Origin: JABWAN01 sp041918175
GTDB taxonomy: Bacteria > Zhuqueibacterota > Zhuqueibacteria > Zhuqueibacterales > Zhuqueibacteraceae
DNA: 64,000 nucleotides
Assembly (NCBI GenBank): GCA_041918175.1
Contig: JAYRWE010000094.1
Span: 248,001-312,000 of the forward strand
Direction of reading: 5' to 3'
Shown: positions 51,476 to 60,600 of the stretch, one piece after another
How positions within the stretch are numbered: position 1 is the first letter of the stretch
Layout: each line of letters opens with the position of its first letter
Notes under the pieces: model-generated
The model's database searches: none
Seen by the model: the letters and a program-made list of their open reading frames with translations, nothing else
What the model was told of the DNA's origin: nothing
Program-made: the position numbers and the translations under genes

Positions 51476-51769
51476 ATGGATATCGTTTACAAATACGGCG
51501 ACGAAGAGTTTGTCTGGGATGCGAATAAGGCCTCGGCGAATCATGCGAAGCATGGGGTCGCTTTCGAGGAGGCATGCGAGGCATTCTTCGACACCTTTCG
51601 TCAAGGCGGTGATGCTTCCGAGAATTTTGAAGACCGGCAGTTTGTTCTAGGATTCTCACGGCGCCGCCGATTACTTCTTGTCGTGTATGTCGAACGCGGT
51701 GTCCGCATCAGAATTGTCTCTGCACGCAAAGCAACGAGTCATGAAAGGAACAGATATGAAGAAGCTTAA
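51476..51769 (+). CDS. BrnT-family toxin
   Basis: Small protein of 97 residues of the BrnT family (type II toxin-antitoxin ribonuclease of RelE-like fold). The pattern 'EFVWDANKASANHAKHGVAFEEACEAF' at the start and 'RIRIVSARKATSHERNRYEEA' at the end is characteristic. It overlaps the downstream RHH antitoxin-like gene by 14 bases, the toxin-first order of brnTA. It lies between a dehydrogenase gene fragment and the intact dehydrogenase gene, on the opposite strand. No clear Shine-Dalgarno was seen. Confidence 0.9.
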   Translation: MDIVYKYGDEEFVWDANKASANHAKHGVAFEEACEAFFDTFRQGGDASENFEDRQFVLGFSRRRRLLLVVYVERGVRIRIVSARKATSHERNRYEEA

Positions 51770-52037
51770 AATCACTCCTCGCCCCACGCAAACCGTATCC
51801 CTCAAAGTTCCGCTTGACACGCTGGCGCAATTGCAACAAATCGCTCGTGCGCGAGACTTGGGTTTCCAGTCTTTGTTAAAACTTTACATCGGTGAAGGCG
51901 TGCGCAGCGATCTTGCTCTCGTCAAAAAGCAGCAACTGGTTCATGAAACCGAGAGCGCGTTGCGCCAACACTTCAACGGCGATCCCAAGCTCAATGCAAT
52001 TCTGCGCAAGCTTAAAAAACTCGCCGCCGCGGAATAA
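51756..52037 (+). CDS. Ribbon-helix-helix antitoxin of the BrnT module
   Basis: Protein of 93 residues with a basic ribbon-helix-helix N-terminal part ('PRPTQTVSLKVPLDTLAQLQQIARARDLGFQSLLKLYIGEGV'-like strand-helix-helix) and a charged C-terminal tail that would bind the toxin. It overlaps brnT and should repress the pair. The start at 51756 has AAAGGA upstream. Its stop is two bases from the convergent aldehyde dehydrogenase stop at 52040. Confidence 0.82.
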   Translation: MKKLKITPRPTQTVSLKVPLDTLAQLQQIARARDLGFQSLLKLYIGEGVRSDLALVKKQQLVHETESALRQHFNGDPKLNAILRKLKKLAAAE

Positions 52038-52039
52038 CC

Positions 52040-53503
52040 TCACCACGCCACCGGCTTCGTTTGCAGATTAATATACACCTGCTTGGTCTGCAAATAATTT
52101 TCGATGCCGTACTTGCCCAACTCGCGCCCAATGCCGCTTTGCTTATAACCGCCCCACGGCCCTTCGAACGGCGCGGAATGATAATGATTCACCCACACAA
52201 TGCCCGCGCGAATTTTTCGCACAAGCTGCATCGCACGCGTGAAATCTTTCGTCCACACGCCCGCAGCAAGTCCGTATTGCGAATGATTCGCGAGCTTGAG
52301 CGCCTCGCTTTCGTTTTCAAAAGGCATGATTGCCAGGACCGGGCCGAACACTTCTTCCTGTGCGAGGCGTGAGTTGAAATCAACGTGATCAAAGATTGTC
52401 GGCTCGACAAAATAGCCGCGCGCCAACTCTCCGCTCGGGCGATTGCCGCCGCACACCAACTTCGCGCCGCTCTCTTTGCCGATTTGAATATAGCCTTCAA
52501 CACGCGCGCGATGCTCGGCATTCACGAGCGGCCCCATCTTCGTGCTCGCATCGAGGCCGTCGCCCAAACGAATGTGCCGCGCGCGTTCGGCCACGGCTTC
52601 GACAAATTTTTTGTGAATGGACTTCTCCACTAAAATGCGCGAGCCCGCAGAGCACACTTCGCCTTGATTATAAAAAATGCCGAACAGCGCACCCGCAATC
52701 GCCATCTCAAAATCCGCGTCCGCGAAAAAGATGTTCGGCGACTTTCCGCCGAGCTCGAGCGTCACTTTTTTGAGATTAGTCTCTGCCGAAGTTTTCAAAA
52801 TCCATTTGCCCACTTCCGTGCTGCCCGTGAAGGCAATCTTATCCACGTCATGACTCTTCACCAGCGTCGCGCCCGCGGTCGGACCGTCGCCCGTAACGAT
52901 ATTCACCATGCCTTTCGGCAACTCCGCGATGCCGTCGAGAATTTCTGCGAAACGCAGCGCCGTAAGCGGCGTTTGCTCTGCGGGCTTGAGCACGAGCGTG
53001 CAACCCGCAGCGAGCGCGGGCGCAATCTTCCACGCGGCCATCATGAGCGGAAAATTCCACGGAATGATTTGGCCGCACACGCCCACCGGCTCCTTCAGCG
53101 TGAAATCAAACGCGCGCGGATTCACGGGATTCACTTCGCCGGTGATTTTGTTCGCGAGGCCGCCGTAGTATTCAAAGCAATCGCCCGCGTCTTCGATGTC
53201 GCCGTGCGCTTCGGAAAGCGGCTTGCCCATGTTCATGGTTTCGAGGCGCGCCAACTCGTCGGCGTTGGCGCGAATGGCCTGCGCGATTTTCATGAGAATG
53301 TTGCCGCGCTTGGCCGGCGGAAGATTCGGCCACTTGCCTTCGTCAAACTCGCGGCGCGCCGCGGCAATCGCGCGCTCCACATCCGCCGCGCTCGCTTCGG
53401 GCACTTGCGCGAGCACTTCGCCCTTCGCGGGATTGTATACGTCACGTGTTTGGTTGTTGCTCGCGGTTACAAATTGGCCGTCGATATACATGCGAGGCGT
53501 CAT
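52040..53503 (-). CDS. Aldehyde dehydrogenase (betaine-aldehyde-type)
   Basis: NAD(P)-dependent aldehyde dehydrogenase of 487 residues, full length. Catalytic C284 in 'NQGEVCSAGSR', general base E250 in 'TLELGGKSPN', N150 in 'IPWNFPL', cofactor K173 in 'VLKPAEQTP', and the 'FTGSTEVG' nucleotide loop are all present. It resembles betaine aldehyde / 5-carboxymethyl-2-hydroxymuconic semialdehyde dehydrogenases, but the substrate is not determined. The start at 53503 has GGAG upstream. Its 3' end is duplicated at 51208-51349 with the BrnT module between the copies. Confidence 0.95.
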   Translation of the reverse strand: MTPRMYIDGQFVTASNNQTRDVYNPAKGEVLAQVPEASAADVERAIAAARREFDEGKWPNLPPAKRGNILMKIAQAIRANADELARLETMNMGKPLSEAHGDIEDAGDCFEYYGGLANKITGEVNPVNPRAFDFTLKEPVGVCGQIIPWNFPLMMAAWKIAPALAAGCTLVLKPAEQTPLTALRFAEILDGIAELPKGMVNIVTGDGPTAGATLVKSHDVDKIAFTGSTEVGKWILKTSAETNLKKVTLELGGKSPNIFFADADFEMAIAGALFGIFYNQGEVCSAGSRILVEKSIHKKFVEAVAERARHIRLGDGLDASTKMGPLVNAEHRARVEGYIQIGKESGAKLVCGGNRPSGELARGYFVEPTIFDHVDFNSRLAQEEVFGPVLAIMPFENESEALKLANHSQYGLAAGVWTKDFTRAMQLVRKIRAGIVWVNHYHSAPFEGPWGGYKQSGIGRELGKYGIENYLQTKQVYINLQTKPVAW

Positions 53504-53552
53504 GAGGTCTCCAATCTTACGGTGAAAAATTTCGTGCTCTGCTCTTTGGTGA

Positions 53553-53577
53553 GCGCCCCACAAGAGGGCAAGGCCAC
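53553..53577. repeat. Isolated half-site of the GCCCCACAAGGGGGC repeat
   Basis: GCGCCCCACAAGAGGGCAAG plus GCCAC resembles the right arm at 53801-53824 with a few mismatches and sits just outside the nested inverted-repeat element. Confidence 0.45.
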
Positions 53578-53582
53578 ATCTA

Positions 53583-53962
53583 GATTTTTTCTTTTGCTTT
53601 GTCGCTGCTCCACCGCGGGTTCTTCTTCGCTTGTTTACCGAGGTGGCCTTTGCAAGCGAGCTGACTCAAAGCGCTTCGCAGACTGGGAAAAGCAAAAGCC
53701 TAATTTGAAAATGCAAACTAATACACTGTTACTTTAATTTCGTAGTCCTGCCCCCCTTGTGGGGCATTGTTGCGACCGCGAATTTATTGGCTGCAATAGC
53801 GCCCCACAAGGGGGCGGGGCTACGAACGCTCCGCTCATTTTGAAATGAAGCGTTCAGCAGTGGGATGCCATCGCTTTGAAGTCACCTCGCCCGAAGAGAT
53901 AAAAGTCAGGTAAACAAGCAACGATGAACCCTCGGTGGAGCAGCGACGGAACAAAAAAAATC
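53583..53962. mobile_element. Nested inverted-repeat element (MITE-like, non-coding)
   Basis: A ~380-bp non-coding unit with terminal inverted repeats 53583-53639 and 53909-53962; the inner 39 bases of the arms match 35 of 39. Weaker pairing continues inward (GACTCAAAGCG with CGCTTTGAAGTC). At the centre is a second palindrome (53741-53765 with 53801-53824). It has no reading frame of note, which fits a MITE-like element or nested repeats. No target-site duplication was identified. Confidence 0.5.
53741..53824. repeat. Palindromic interspersed repeat (CGTAG...CCCCTTGTGGGGC family), copy 1
   Basis: CGTAGTCCTGCCCCCCTTGT+GGGGC (53741-53765) is inverted at 53801-53824 with a one-base indel and two mismatches. 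A more degenerate copy is at 61379-61460. Confidence 0.7.
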
Positions 53963-53982
53963 AGCGCAATAGAACAACAGCA

Positions 53983-54885
53983 TCACAGTTTGAACAATCG
54001 CTTCGCATTCTCCCTCGTCACTTTCGCAAAATCTTCCGCGCTGAGTTCCTTCTGCAAAAGTTCGATCATCGCAACGTACTGCTCATAATGCTGCTCGCCG
54101 TAATACGTCGCGTCGGAGCCGAAGAGCACGCGCTCCGCGCCGAGCGTTTTGATTGCCAGCAGCACCGCTTGCGGATCGGCCTGCGAAGTTTCGAGATAAA
54201 GCTGCGCGTCTTTCTTATCCAATGATTCCTTCACAACTGCGATCGCATCGTTGTGTGGGCCGAGGAAACCCATGTGATAGAGCACAATCGGCACGCTCGG
54301 ATGACGCTTGGCCGCGGCATAAATTTTCTCCGGGCCGGAGTTGCTGCCCGTAGCGTCGCTATGAAACACCGCGGGCACTTTATACTTCGCGCACAACGCG
54401 AGATAGCCATCCACGCACGCGCTATCCGCCGGGAATTGATTCATGTCGGGATGCAGTTTCACACCGACGAAGCCGTGATCGCGCAGAAACGGTTCGAGTT
54501 GCGCGGGCGAGCCTTTGGGATCGGTCGGCCGCGACCACGCGAGACCGCGCAACTTGTCGGGGTACTTGAGCACGGTTTCGAGCGTGATGCGATTCGCGGT
54601 GCTCTCGTCGAGATCAAGCGTTTTGCCGGGCAAGTGTGCGCCGTCGATGTTGGAAATGAGCGCGAGCCGAATGCCGAAGCGATTGAGATTGGCGAGCAAC
54701 GTTTCCGTGCTCAAATCATAGCCGCGAAAGCTGCCGATGTGCGCATGCACGTCAATGATATTGAGCGCGCCCCAGCGCGTGGAGTCGGAGGACATGGTTG
54801 GGGTTTCCTGGGAAAATAATTGGCCGATGCTTTGACTGGTGCAAAAGAAAATTCCGCAAACGATTAGGGCCTGCTTGGTAGCCAT
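53983..54885 (-). CDS. Exported amidohydrolase family protein
   Basis: TIM-barrel metal-dependent hydrolase of 300 residues of the Amidohydrolase_2 (PF04909-type) family: 'IIDVHAHIG' supplies the first metal ligands, later 'VGVKLHPDMNQF', 'PAVFHSDATG', 'VPIVLYHMGFLG' and 'LFGSDATYYGEQHYEQ' the rest. The N-terminal ~25 residues look like a signal peptide ('LIVCGIFFCTSQSIGQLFSQ'), so it may work in the periplasm. Relatives decarboxylate or hydrolyse small ring compounds; the substrate is unknown. Confidence 0.85.
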   Translation of the reverse strand: MATKQALIVCGIFFCTSQSIGQLFSQETPTMSSDSTRWGALNIIDVHAHIGSFRGYDLSTETLLANLNRFGIRLALISNIDGAHLPGKTLDLDESTANRITLETVLKYPDKLRGLAWSRPTDPKGSPAQLEPFLRDHGFVGVKLHPDMNQFPADSACVDGYLALCAKYKVPAVFHSDATGSNSGPEKIYAAAKRHPSVPIVLYHMGFLGPHNDAIAVVKESLDKKDAQLYLETSQADPQAVLLAIKTLGAERVLFGSDATYYGEQHYEQYVAMIELLQKELSAEDFAKVTRENAKRLFKL

Positions 54886-54976
54886 ATTTTAAGCCTCTCA
54901 GAGCCGGAACTTGACTTTGGGTAATGAAGTGTTTAATCTTTGCGCGATAGACACGGCATTTATTCACGGAGAAAAA

Positions 54977-55312
54977 ATGACAACGCTTGAGAAAGTTCGC
55001 AAACTGGAACGATACGTTTCTACCGGCAACGCAGCCGTGGACCCGGTGCTTGACCTGGTGATGAACAAGCTTATGGCCCGTGAAAAGGATCGCATGCGTG
55101 CATTGCAGTCTCGCTTAGAAAATGATTTGCTTCTCTTCGAAAAAAACTATGCGATAAGCTCTGAGGCATTTTTTCAGCGCTACGAAAAAGGCGAAATGGG
55201 CGACGCCATGGATTTTGTGGAATGGTCGGCAACTTGGGAAATGCTTAGAAACACCGAAAAGCGTCTCACGCTATTGGAAGCCGGCCCCCTCTTGTCAACG
55301 CCGCGCTGTTAA
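54977..55312 (+). CDS. Orphan TumA-like antitoxin protein
   Basis: Protein of 111 residues, largely helical: 'MTTLEKVRKLERYVSTGNAAVDPVLDLVMNKL' then 'LENDLLLFEKNYAISSEAFFQRYEKGEMGDAMDFVEWSATWEML' in two halves. The 'FFQRYEKGEMGDAMDFVEW' block resembles the partner genes of TumE (DUF6516) toxins in other bacteria. No toxin gene accompanies it: the next gene starts 20 bases later on the opposite strand. It may be an orphan antitoxin. GGAG precedes the start at 54977. The family assignment is from memory of the motif and moderate. Confidence 0.6.
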   Translation: MTTLEKVRKLERYVSTGNAAVDPVLDLVMNKLMAREKDRMRALQSRLENDLLLFEKNYAISSEAFFQRYEKGEMGDAMDFVEWSATWEMLRNTEKRLTLLEAGPLLSTPRC

Positions 55313-55331
55313 ATTATTTTGATCATTCCCC

Positions 55332-56168
55332 TCACACTTCCACTCCGCGCTGCATTCTAAACTTCACGAACTCTTCTTCCGCAAAAGCGTTTTGCGTGCG
55401 GCAGCATGAGCACATGTAATGTCCGTGCGCACAAGCGATGGATTTGCGATCGCTGTTGCCGCATTGTATGCACGTGCGTTTGCGCAAGTACGGGCGCCAT
55501 TGCAACGGGTCACGGCATTGGAAGCATGCGTAATGGCGCTGTGGCAAAAACATTTTGGAGAAATAAAACTTCGCGCAGTTCCACGAGGGATAAACCGTTT
55601 CCTCGTGGCGCGTGAACTCGCCGCTCTGAATTGCAGCGAGCACTTCGGATTCGGTTTCGGCTACAAGTTCGATGCAACTGCGCCCAATGGTGAAAGGTTC
55701 TTTCGAATCCGTCGTCGCAATCTTTGGCAGCTTGGAAAAAGCGAATGCCGCACGCGCGGTGAGATTGGGCCAGAGCCACGGGCCGCAACGCCAATTGAAA
55801 ATTTCAATCGCATCGAACGCGAGGCGCGGCCAATGCGCATGATAGACAATCGAATTGCGCAAAAGATACGGATGCGGCAACACGGCCAGCCCACCCTGCG
55901 CGTGAATGCGGCGAATGGTCTCGTGTGGCGAAAGACGATCGGCAATAACCTCTTGAATGCCGAGCGCGAGTATGTGCCCGGCGGAGGACTCGACCTCTTG
56001 CCCGACGATGATGACGAACTCCGGCAAACGTTCGCGAAGAAAATGCGCGAACGACACGTTGTGAAAGTTCGTGACCGCAATGCCGCCGAGTTGGCGCTGA
56101 TGGAGAATGCGCCGCAGCTCAGTTAGGTCTTGATGGCGTTTAATGTGAACGTGGAGGTCGATTTTCAT
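55332..56168 (-). CDS. PHP-type metal-dependent hydrolase with C-terminal zinc ribbon
   Basis: Protein of 278 residues. Residues 1-200 form a PHP domain: 'MKIDLHVHIKRHQDLTELRRIL' gives the D-x-H-x-H ligands, followed by 'VTNFHNVSFAHF', 'IIVGQEVESSAGHILALGI', 'AVLPHPYLLRN' and 'KIATTDSKEPFTIGRSCIEL' with the D/H ligands. The last ~70 residues hold cysteine pairs (C-x2-C, C-x2-C, then C and C-x-C-C) that would bind zinc, as an RNA- or DNA-binding ribbon. PHP enzymes cleave phosphoesters of small molecules or nucleic acids. The start at 56168 begins at the PHP motif. Confidence 0.78.
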   Translation of the reverse strand: MKIDLHVHIKRHQDLTELRRILHQRQLGGIAVTNFHNVSFAHFLRERLPEFVIIVGQEVESSAGHILALGIQEVIADRLSPHETIRRIHAQGGLAVLPHPYLLRNSIVYHAHWPRLAFDAIEIFNWRCGPWLWPNLTARAAFAFSKLPKIATTDSKEPFTIGRSCIELVAETESEVLAAIQSGEFTRHEETVYPSWNCAKFYFSKMFLPQRHYACFQCRDPLQWRPYLRKRTCIQCGNSDRKSIACAHGHYMCSCCRTQNAFAEEEFVKFRMQRGVEV

Positions 56169-56179
56169 AACCAATGCAT

Positions 56180-56241
56180 GAAGTCGGACTTTGCGAATGG
56201 CGCTTTGCACGGCCTTGAGCGCTAGCGCAAAGTCCGACTTC
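56180..56241. repeat. Perfect 16-bp inverted repeat
   Basis: GAAGTCGGACTTTGCG (56180-56195) is inverted exactly at 56226-56241 with a 30-base loop, in the gap between the class V aminotransferase stop and the PHP gene start. It may serve as a terminator for the former. Confidence 0.75.
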
Positions 56242-56257
56242 GCTTTTCGTTTGTAAG

Positions 56258-57514
56258 TTAAATTTCGCGCAACACCTGCAAGCAGCGCGCGACCTCTTCT
56301 TCCGTGTTGTAGTGCATCAGCCCAATGCGCACGAGGCCGCCGTGCTCTTCCACGCCCAAACGCGTGGTCACTTCGAGCGCATAAAAATTTCCTTCCCAGA
56401 CGTAAATGTTCTCGCGGCCCAAATGCTCGGCAACCACGCTCGGCGCGGATTTCATGCGAATGGAAATCGTCGGCGTGCGCTCGTGCATGCGCGCGCGCTC
56501 TGTGATGCCATAAATCTTCACGTGGGGAATGGCCTGCAAGCCGGCGATGAACTTTTCCGCCAGACTGCGCTCATAGTTTTGCATCGCCGCCATCGCCATT
56601 TTCAAAAGCTGCTTTCTGCCGGAAAATTTTTTGAAGCTCGCTTCGAACTCCGCGCCGCAGGTTCGCCCCACGTCAGCGATATAATCAATCGCCGCGGCAG
56701 TACCAGCAATGCCCTCGTGATTGAGCGTTCCGGTTTCAAAGCGATACGGCGGCTGCTCGTCTTGTGGCCGCACTTTGAAGGCTTGCACGCGCGCGAGCGC
56801 TTCGGTTTTGCCATAGAGCACGCCCATGTGCGGTCCGAAAAACTTGTACGGCGAGCATACGAGAAAATCGCAATCAAGCGCTTGCACATCAATCGGAGCA
56901 TGCGGCGCGTAATGCACGGCATCGATATACGTAAGCGCGCCCACGGCTTGCGCCATTTGAATAATGCGGCGCACGTCGTTGATCGTGCCGGTCGCGTTCG
57001 AAGCATAGCCCACGGCCACGAGCTTGGTCTTTTGCGAAAGCAGATCGCCGAGTTGTTCATAAGCGAGCGTGCACTCTTCGGGATGAAAATCGAGAAAGCG
57101 AATTTTCACGCCGCGCTCTTCCAACGCGAGCCAGGGCGCAACGTTCGCGTCGTGATCCAAGCGCGTGAGCACGATCTCGTCGCCGGCTTGCAGCGTGCGG
57201 CCAATGCAGCGACTCATATGAAACGTGAGCGTGGTCATGTTCGCGCCAAAGATGATTTGCTGCGAAGAGGCGGCATTGAAAAAATCCGCCATGGCCTCGC
57301 GCGCGTGATGAATGATCTCATCGGTCTTTTGGCTCGTGGCAAATGGGCCGTGCGTGTTGGCGTTCGCGCGCGCATAATAAGCGCTCACCGCGTCAATCAC
57401 GCGCTGCGGTACTTGCGTGCCGCCCGGGCCATCAAAAAAAATCGCCGGACGACCGGCATCATCGCGCAATTGCAACGCGGGAAATTGCGAACGTAAAGCA
57501 GAGAAGGAGGGCAT
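56258..57514 (-). CDS. Cysteine desulfurase-like class V aminotransferase
   Basis: PLP enzyme of 418 residues of the cysteine-desulfurase-like (VC1184-type) subfamily. The PLP lysine lies in 'DFLVCSPYKFFGPHMGVLYG'; substrate and cofactor residues occur in 'GPGGTQVPQRVIDAVSAYY', 'FGANMTTLTFHMSRC' and 'YIDAVHYAPHAP'. The catalytic cysteine loop of true IscS/SufS (before the final strand) is absent: the region reads 'YVWEGNFYALEVTTRLG'. It may therefore be a selenocysteine-lyase-like or other PLP enzyme. It is cytoplasmic and apparently alone in its transcript. Confidence 0.88.
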   Translation of the reverse strand: MPSFSALRSQFPALQLRDDAGRPAIFFDGPGGTQVPQRVIDAVSAYYARANANTHGPFATSQKTDEIIHHAREAMADFFNAASSQQIIFGANMTTLTFHMSRCIGRTLQAGDEIVLTRLDHDANVAPWLALEERGVKIRFLDFHPEECTLAYEQLGDLLSQKTKLVAVGYASNATGTINDVRRIIQMAQAVGALTYIDAVHYAPHAPIDVQALDCDFLVCSPYKFFGPHMGVLYGKTEALARVQAFKVRPQDEQPPYRFETGTLNHEGIAGTAAAIDYIADVGRTCGAEFEASFKKFSGRKQLLKMAMAAMQNYERSLAEKFIAGLQAIPHVKIYGITERARMHERTPTISIRMKSAPSVVAEHLGRENIYVWEGNFYALEVTTRLGVEEHGGLVRIGLMHYNTEEEVARCLQVLREI

Positions 57515-57691
57515 GTTTCGTCCTTGAATGATATGAGAAGAAGTGATCTTCGATTACATCCAAGATAGAGAAAAGACGAGAGAGGAGCAAGGGAACGATT
57601 GCATTTTCTACGCTGCATCGAACGTTAGGGCGAAGGGCTGAGATCACTGCTATGATTTTCAGCCGTGCGGTGGGATAGAGGTGGGCCCGCT
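57515..57691. other. Gap between class V aminotransferase and TPR protein genes
   Basis: No gene, terminator or repeat is visible. Confidence 0.4.
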
Positions 57692-60600
57692 TTAATTTGC
57701 GGCATTGCACGAGCTGAGTTCCGCGACCTTCGTGTTCGCAAAGCGGCCGAAGTCGCTGGCCGCGCCTTGTTCACGAACGATTTGTTGGAAAAGTTTTTTC
57801 GCCATGCCGCAATTGTTGATGCGCGTGTAGCACGTCGCCGCGTCGTACATGGCGATGACGTCCCACGGCAGCTTAGAGGGTTTGGAGAAAAACTTTACGC
57901 GCAGCAACTCCGCAATCGCCAGCTCAAAGCGGCCCGCGTTCATGTGCGATTTGCCGATATAGTATTGCACCTCCGGCTCCACAGTCGCATCGACAAACGG
58001 CTTGAGGCGTTTGAAGTGCGCGACTGCATCGTCGAACTGTGCGAGATCGATCAACAGCAAACCTACTTTGAGTTTGAGATCGAGCGCCTTCGCGTCTTCC
58101 GGAAAGCGCGCCACATAATGCCGCGCGAGCGCGAGCGCGCGATCTTTCAATCCCATGCGATCATACACATCCAGCAACGAGCGCACGGCCAAGCGATAAT
58201 TGTTGTCGAAAAGCGAATCTTTCGCGACTTGCGCGAAAGCGGTGAGCGCGTTATCCCATTGCTGCTGCGCTTGATAAAAATCGCCAAGCCCGAGATAGAC
58301 CGTGTGCAAGAACGGATGCTTGGGATAACGTTTCGGAATCTCCGTGAGCGTTTCGAGCGCCTCTTCGGTTTTGGTTTGAATGAGCAGCGCCTTGCCCAAA
58401 CCATAATCGCCGAGAATGCCCGAGGGCGTGTCGCGATAATCCTTGCTCAACTTGCGAAAGATGCGCTCCGCGGAAACGAAATCTTTTGCCGCGACCGCGG
58501 ATTCGCCCGCGGCATATTGCAACTCGGCAATACTCGCGCGCTCGTTCTTGTTCAACTCTTCGAATTTCTTCGCTTCAATCTCCGCGCGCGCAAAATTTTT
58601 CGTTTTATATAAACAGAGAATCCACTGTCTCAATGCCTCCTTTGCGCGTGGGGACTCGGGCTGCTCGTTCATGGCTTCGAGATAAATCGGCTGTGCGAGA
58701 TCGAAGGCTTCTTTGTCGAAATGATAATCGGCGAGCCGAAATTTCGCTTCGAGGCTGTGCGCCGTGTTTGGAAAGCGGCGTGCGCATTCCTCATAATAGC
58801 CGATTGCCAAATGCTCCGCGCCAGCTTGCATCGTTAAACGCGCGGCTTCCAACAAAACCGCTGGCACCTCCGGCGCTTCACGGTGCAAAGCGAGAAAGCG
58901 CAAATAAGCTTGCACGGCTTGCGCATATTCGCCTGCGGCCTCGTGCAAACGCGCGCGCGCCAAATCATCGCTCGGCGCGCTTCCGCTTGCGTTATTCATG
59001 CTCGATAATGCTTCTTTAAATTTTCCCATGAGAATGTAAAGCCGCGTCATCTCTGCGCTTGCGGAATCGGCAAAGGCGCAATAGAAATACTCTTCTTTCA
59101 TGCGCTGCAAAAGCGCGAGCGCGGCTTCGTGCTGCTTTTGTTGTGTGAGCCATTGCGCTTGGCGCAGTTGCCCTTTGGCGAGGAATACGTCATGCGTTTT
59201 CGAGGCGCGCATGGCCTCGAGGCTGCGCATGGCATTGGCCGAATCGCCGCGCTGCCAATGCCAGCTCGCGAGTTCGTACAATGCTTCATCGCGCGCCGCA
59301 CTCGCGGCATTTTCCGCGACCTTCGTGAGCGCATGGACGATCTGTGTGCTCGCAGCAGAATCACTCGGCGCGCTCAAACTTTTGCGCGCACGCGCGGCCC
59401 ACACGCGGAGCGCATCAAAATCTTGCTCGGTTTCATTCAAAACTAAAAGTGAATCGGCGCGAGCGAGCGTCGTTGTATTGCGCGGAGTTTCCGGCGTGAG
59501 CCACAGGCGCGCGAGCACGGCTTCGGCTTTGGTGCTCCACGCATCGCGCTCATTGCTGCTTAAATTTTGCAAAGCAAGGCGCGCGCTATCTTGCAGCGCA
59601 TGAGCATCTTCATTTTGCTGACGCACGCGTTCTGCTAATTGAAAATAACTCGCACCGAGCAGAAACGCGGCTTCGCGCGTTACGACTGTTGTCGTCGCGC
59701 TCTCTGTTGCCGTTTGCGCATAATGCAATACCGCGCGATAGTTGTGGCGCTCATAGTTCAAGCGCGCCAGCGAAACGAGAAATTCTTCCCGTGAAGCTTT
59801 TTCGTTGGCTTGCAGCAAAGCTTCGGAGAGCTGTGATAAAGCATTCGGCGAGTCCGCGCTCGTGGCTTCCGCGAGCAAACGCAATTTGTTCTGCGCAGCT
59901 TCGGCGAGCGGGCTGGCGGGATACAATTGCAAAAAACGCTGCCATTGCAATTGCGCCAAACGTAATTCTCGTGCGGCTTCATACGTTTCCGCGAGCGCGA
60001 ATTGGGCTTCATCCACAAAAACGCTTTTGGCATAATCACGCAGCAACTCGTCAAACAAGCGTTGCGCCGCGGTGAGATTCTTAAAGCCAAATTGCTGCAC
60101 GCGAGCTTCGAGATAGAGCAACGCATCGCGCAATACGCCGTTTGGATGCTCACGGCGATATTGTCGGCACACTTGCAGAGCCGCGTCGTATTGCTGCGTT
60201 TCAAACTGTAACTGCGCCACGTGCCACATGCTGCGTTGGCGACGATGAACCGGAACCGCGCTCGTGCTGTCGCTCGCCGCTTCAGTTGCCGTTGAAAACT
60301 GCGCGGCTTGTTGATACACACGCAATGCTTCTTCGCGCTGGCTTAGTTTGTCATGCAGCGCTCCGAGCAGATAAAAGTAGACGAGCTTGGTTACGCTATC
60401 GCTCGCCACGACTTCAAATTTTTGCAGAGCCGTTGCCGCTTCGGAAGTTTGGCCGACGCGCAAATACATCTCTGCAGCGCGCAACGCGAGTTGGTTTTTC
60501 ATCGCAGCGGGCGCGGTTTGCGTTGCGAGGTTCAACGAGGCCATGGCAGCAGCAAGATCGCCGCGCGCGAATTGCAACTCCGCCAAACGCGCGTGCGTCG

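Noticed and set aside
51165..51659. 164-codon minus frame overlapping brnT and the dehydrogenase fragment
   Set aside because: It is antisense to brnT and merges unrelated sequence; the plus-strand BrnT family match explains the region better.
56312..57496. Long open plus-strand frame (394 codons) opposite the class V aminotransferase
   Set aside because: The recognised PLP enzyme is on the other strand; the frame has biased composition and no family match.
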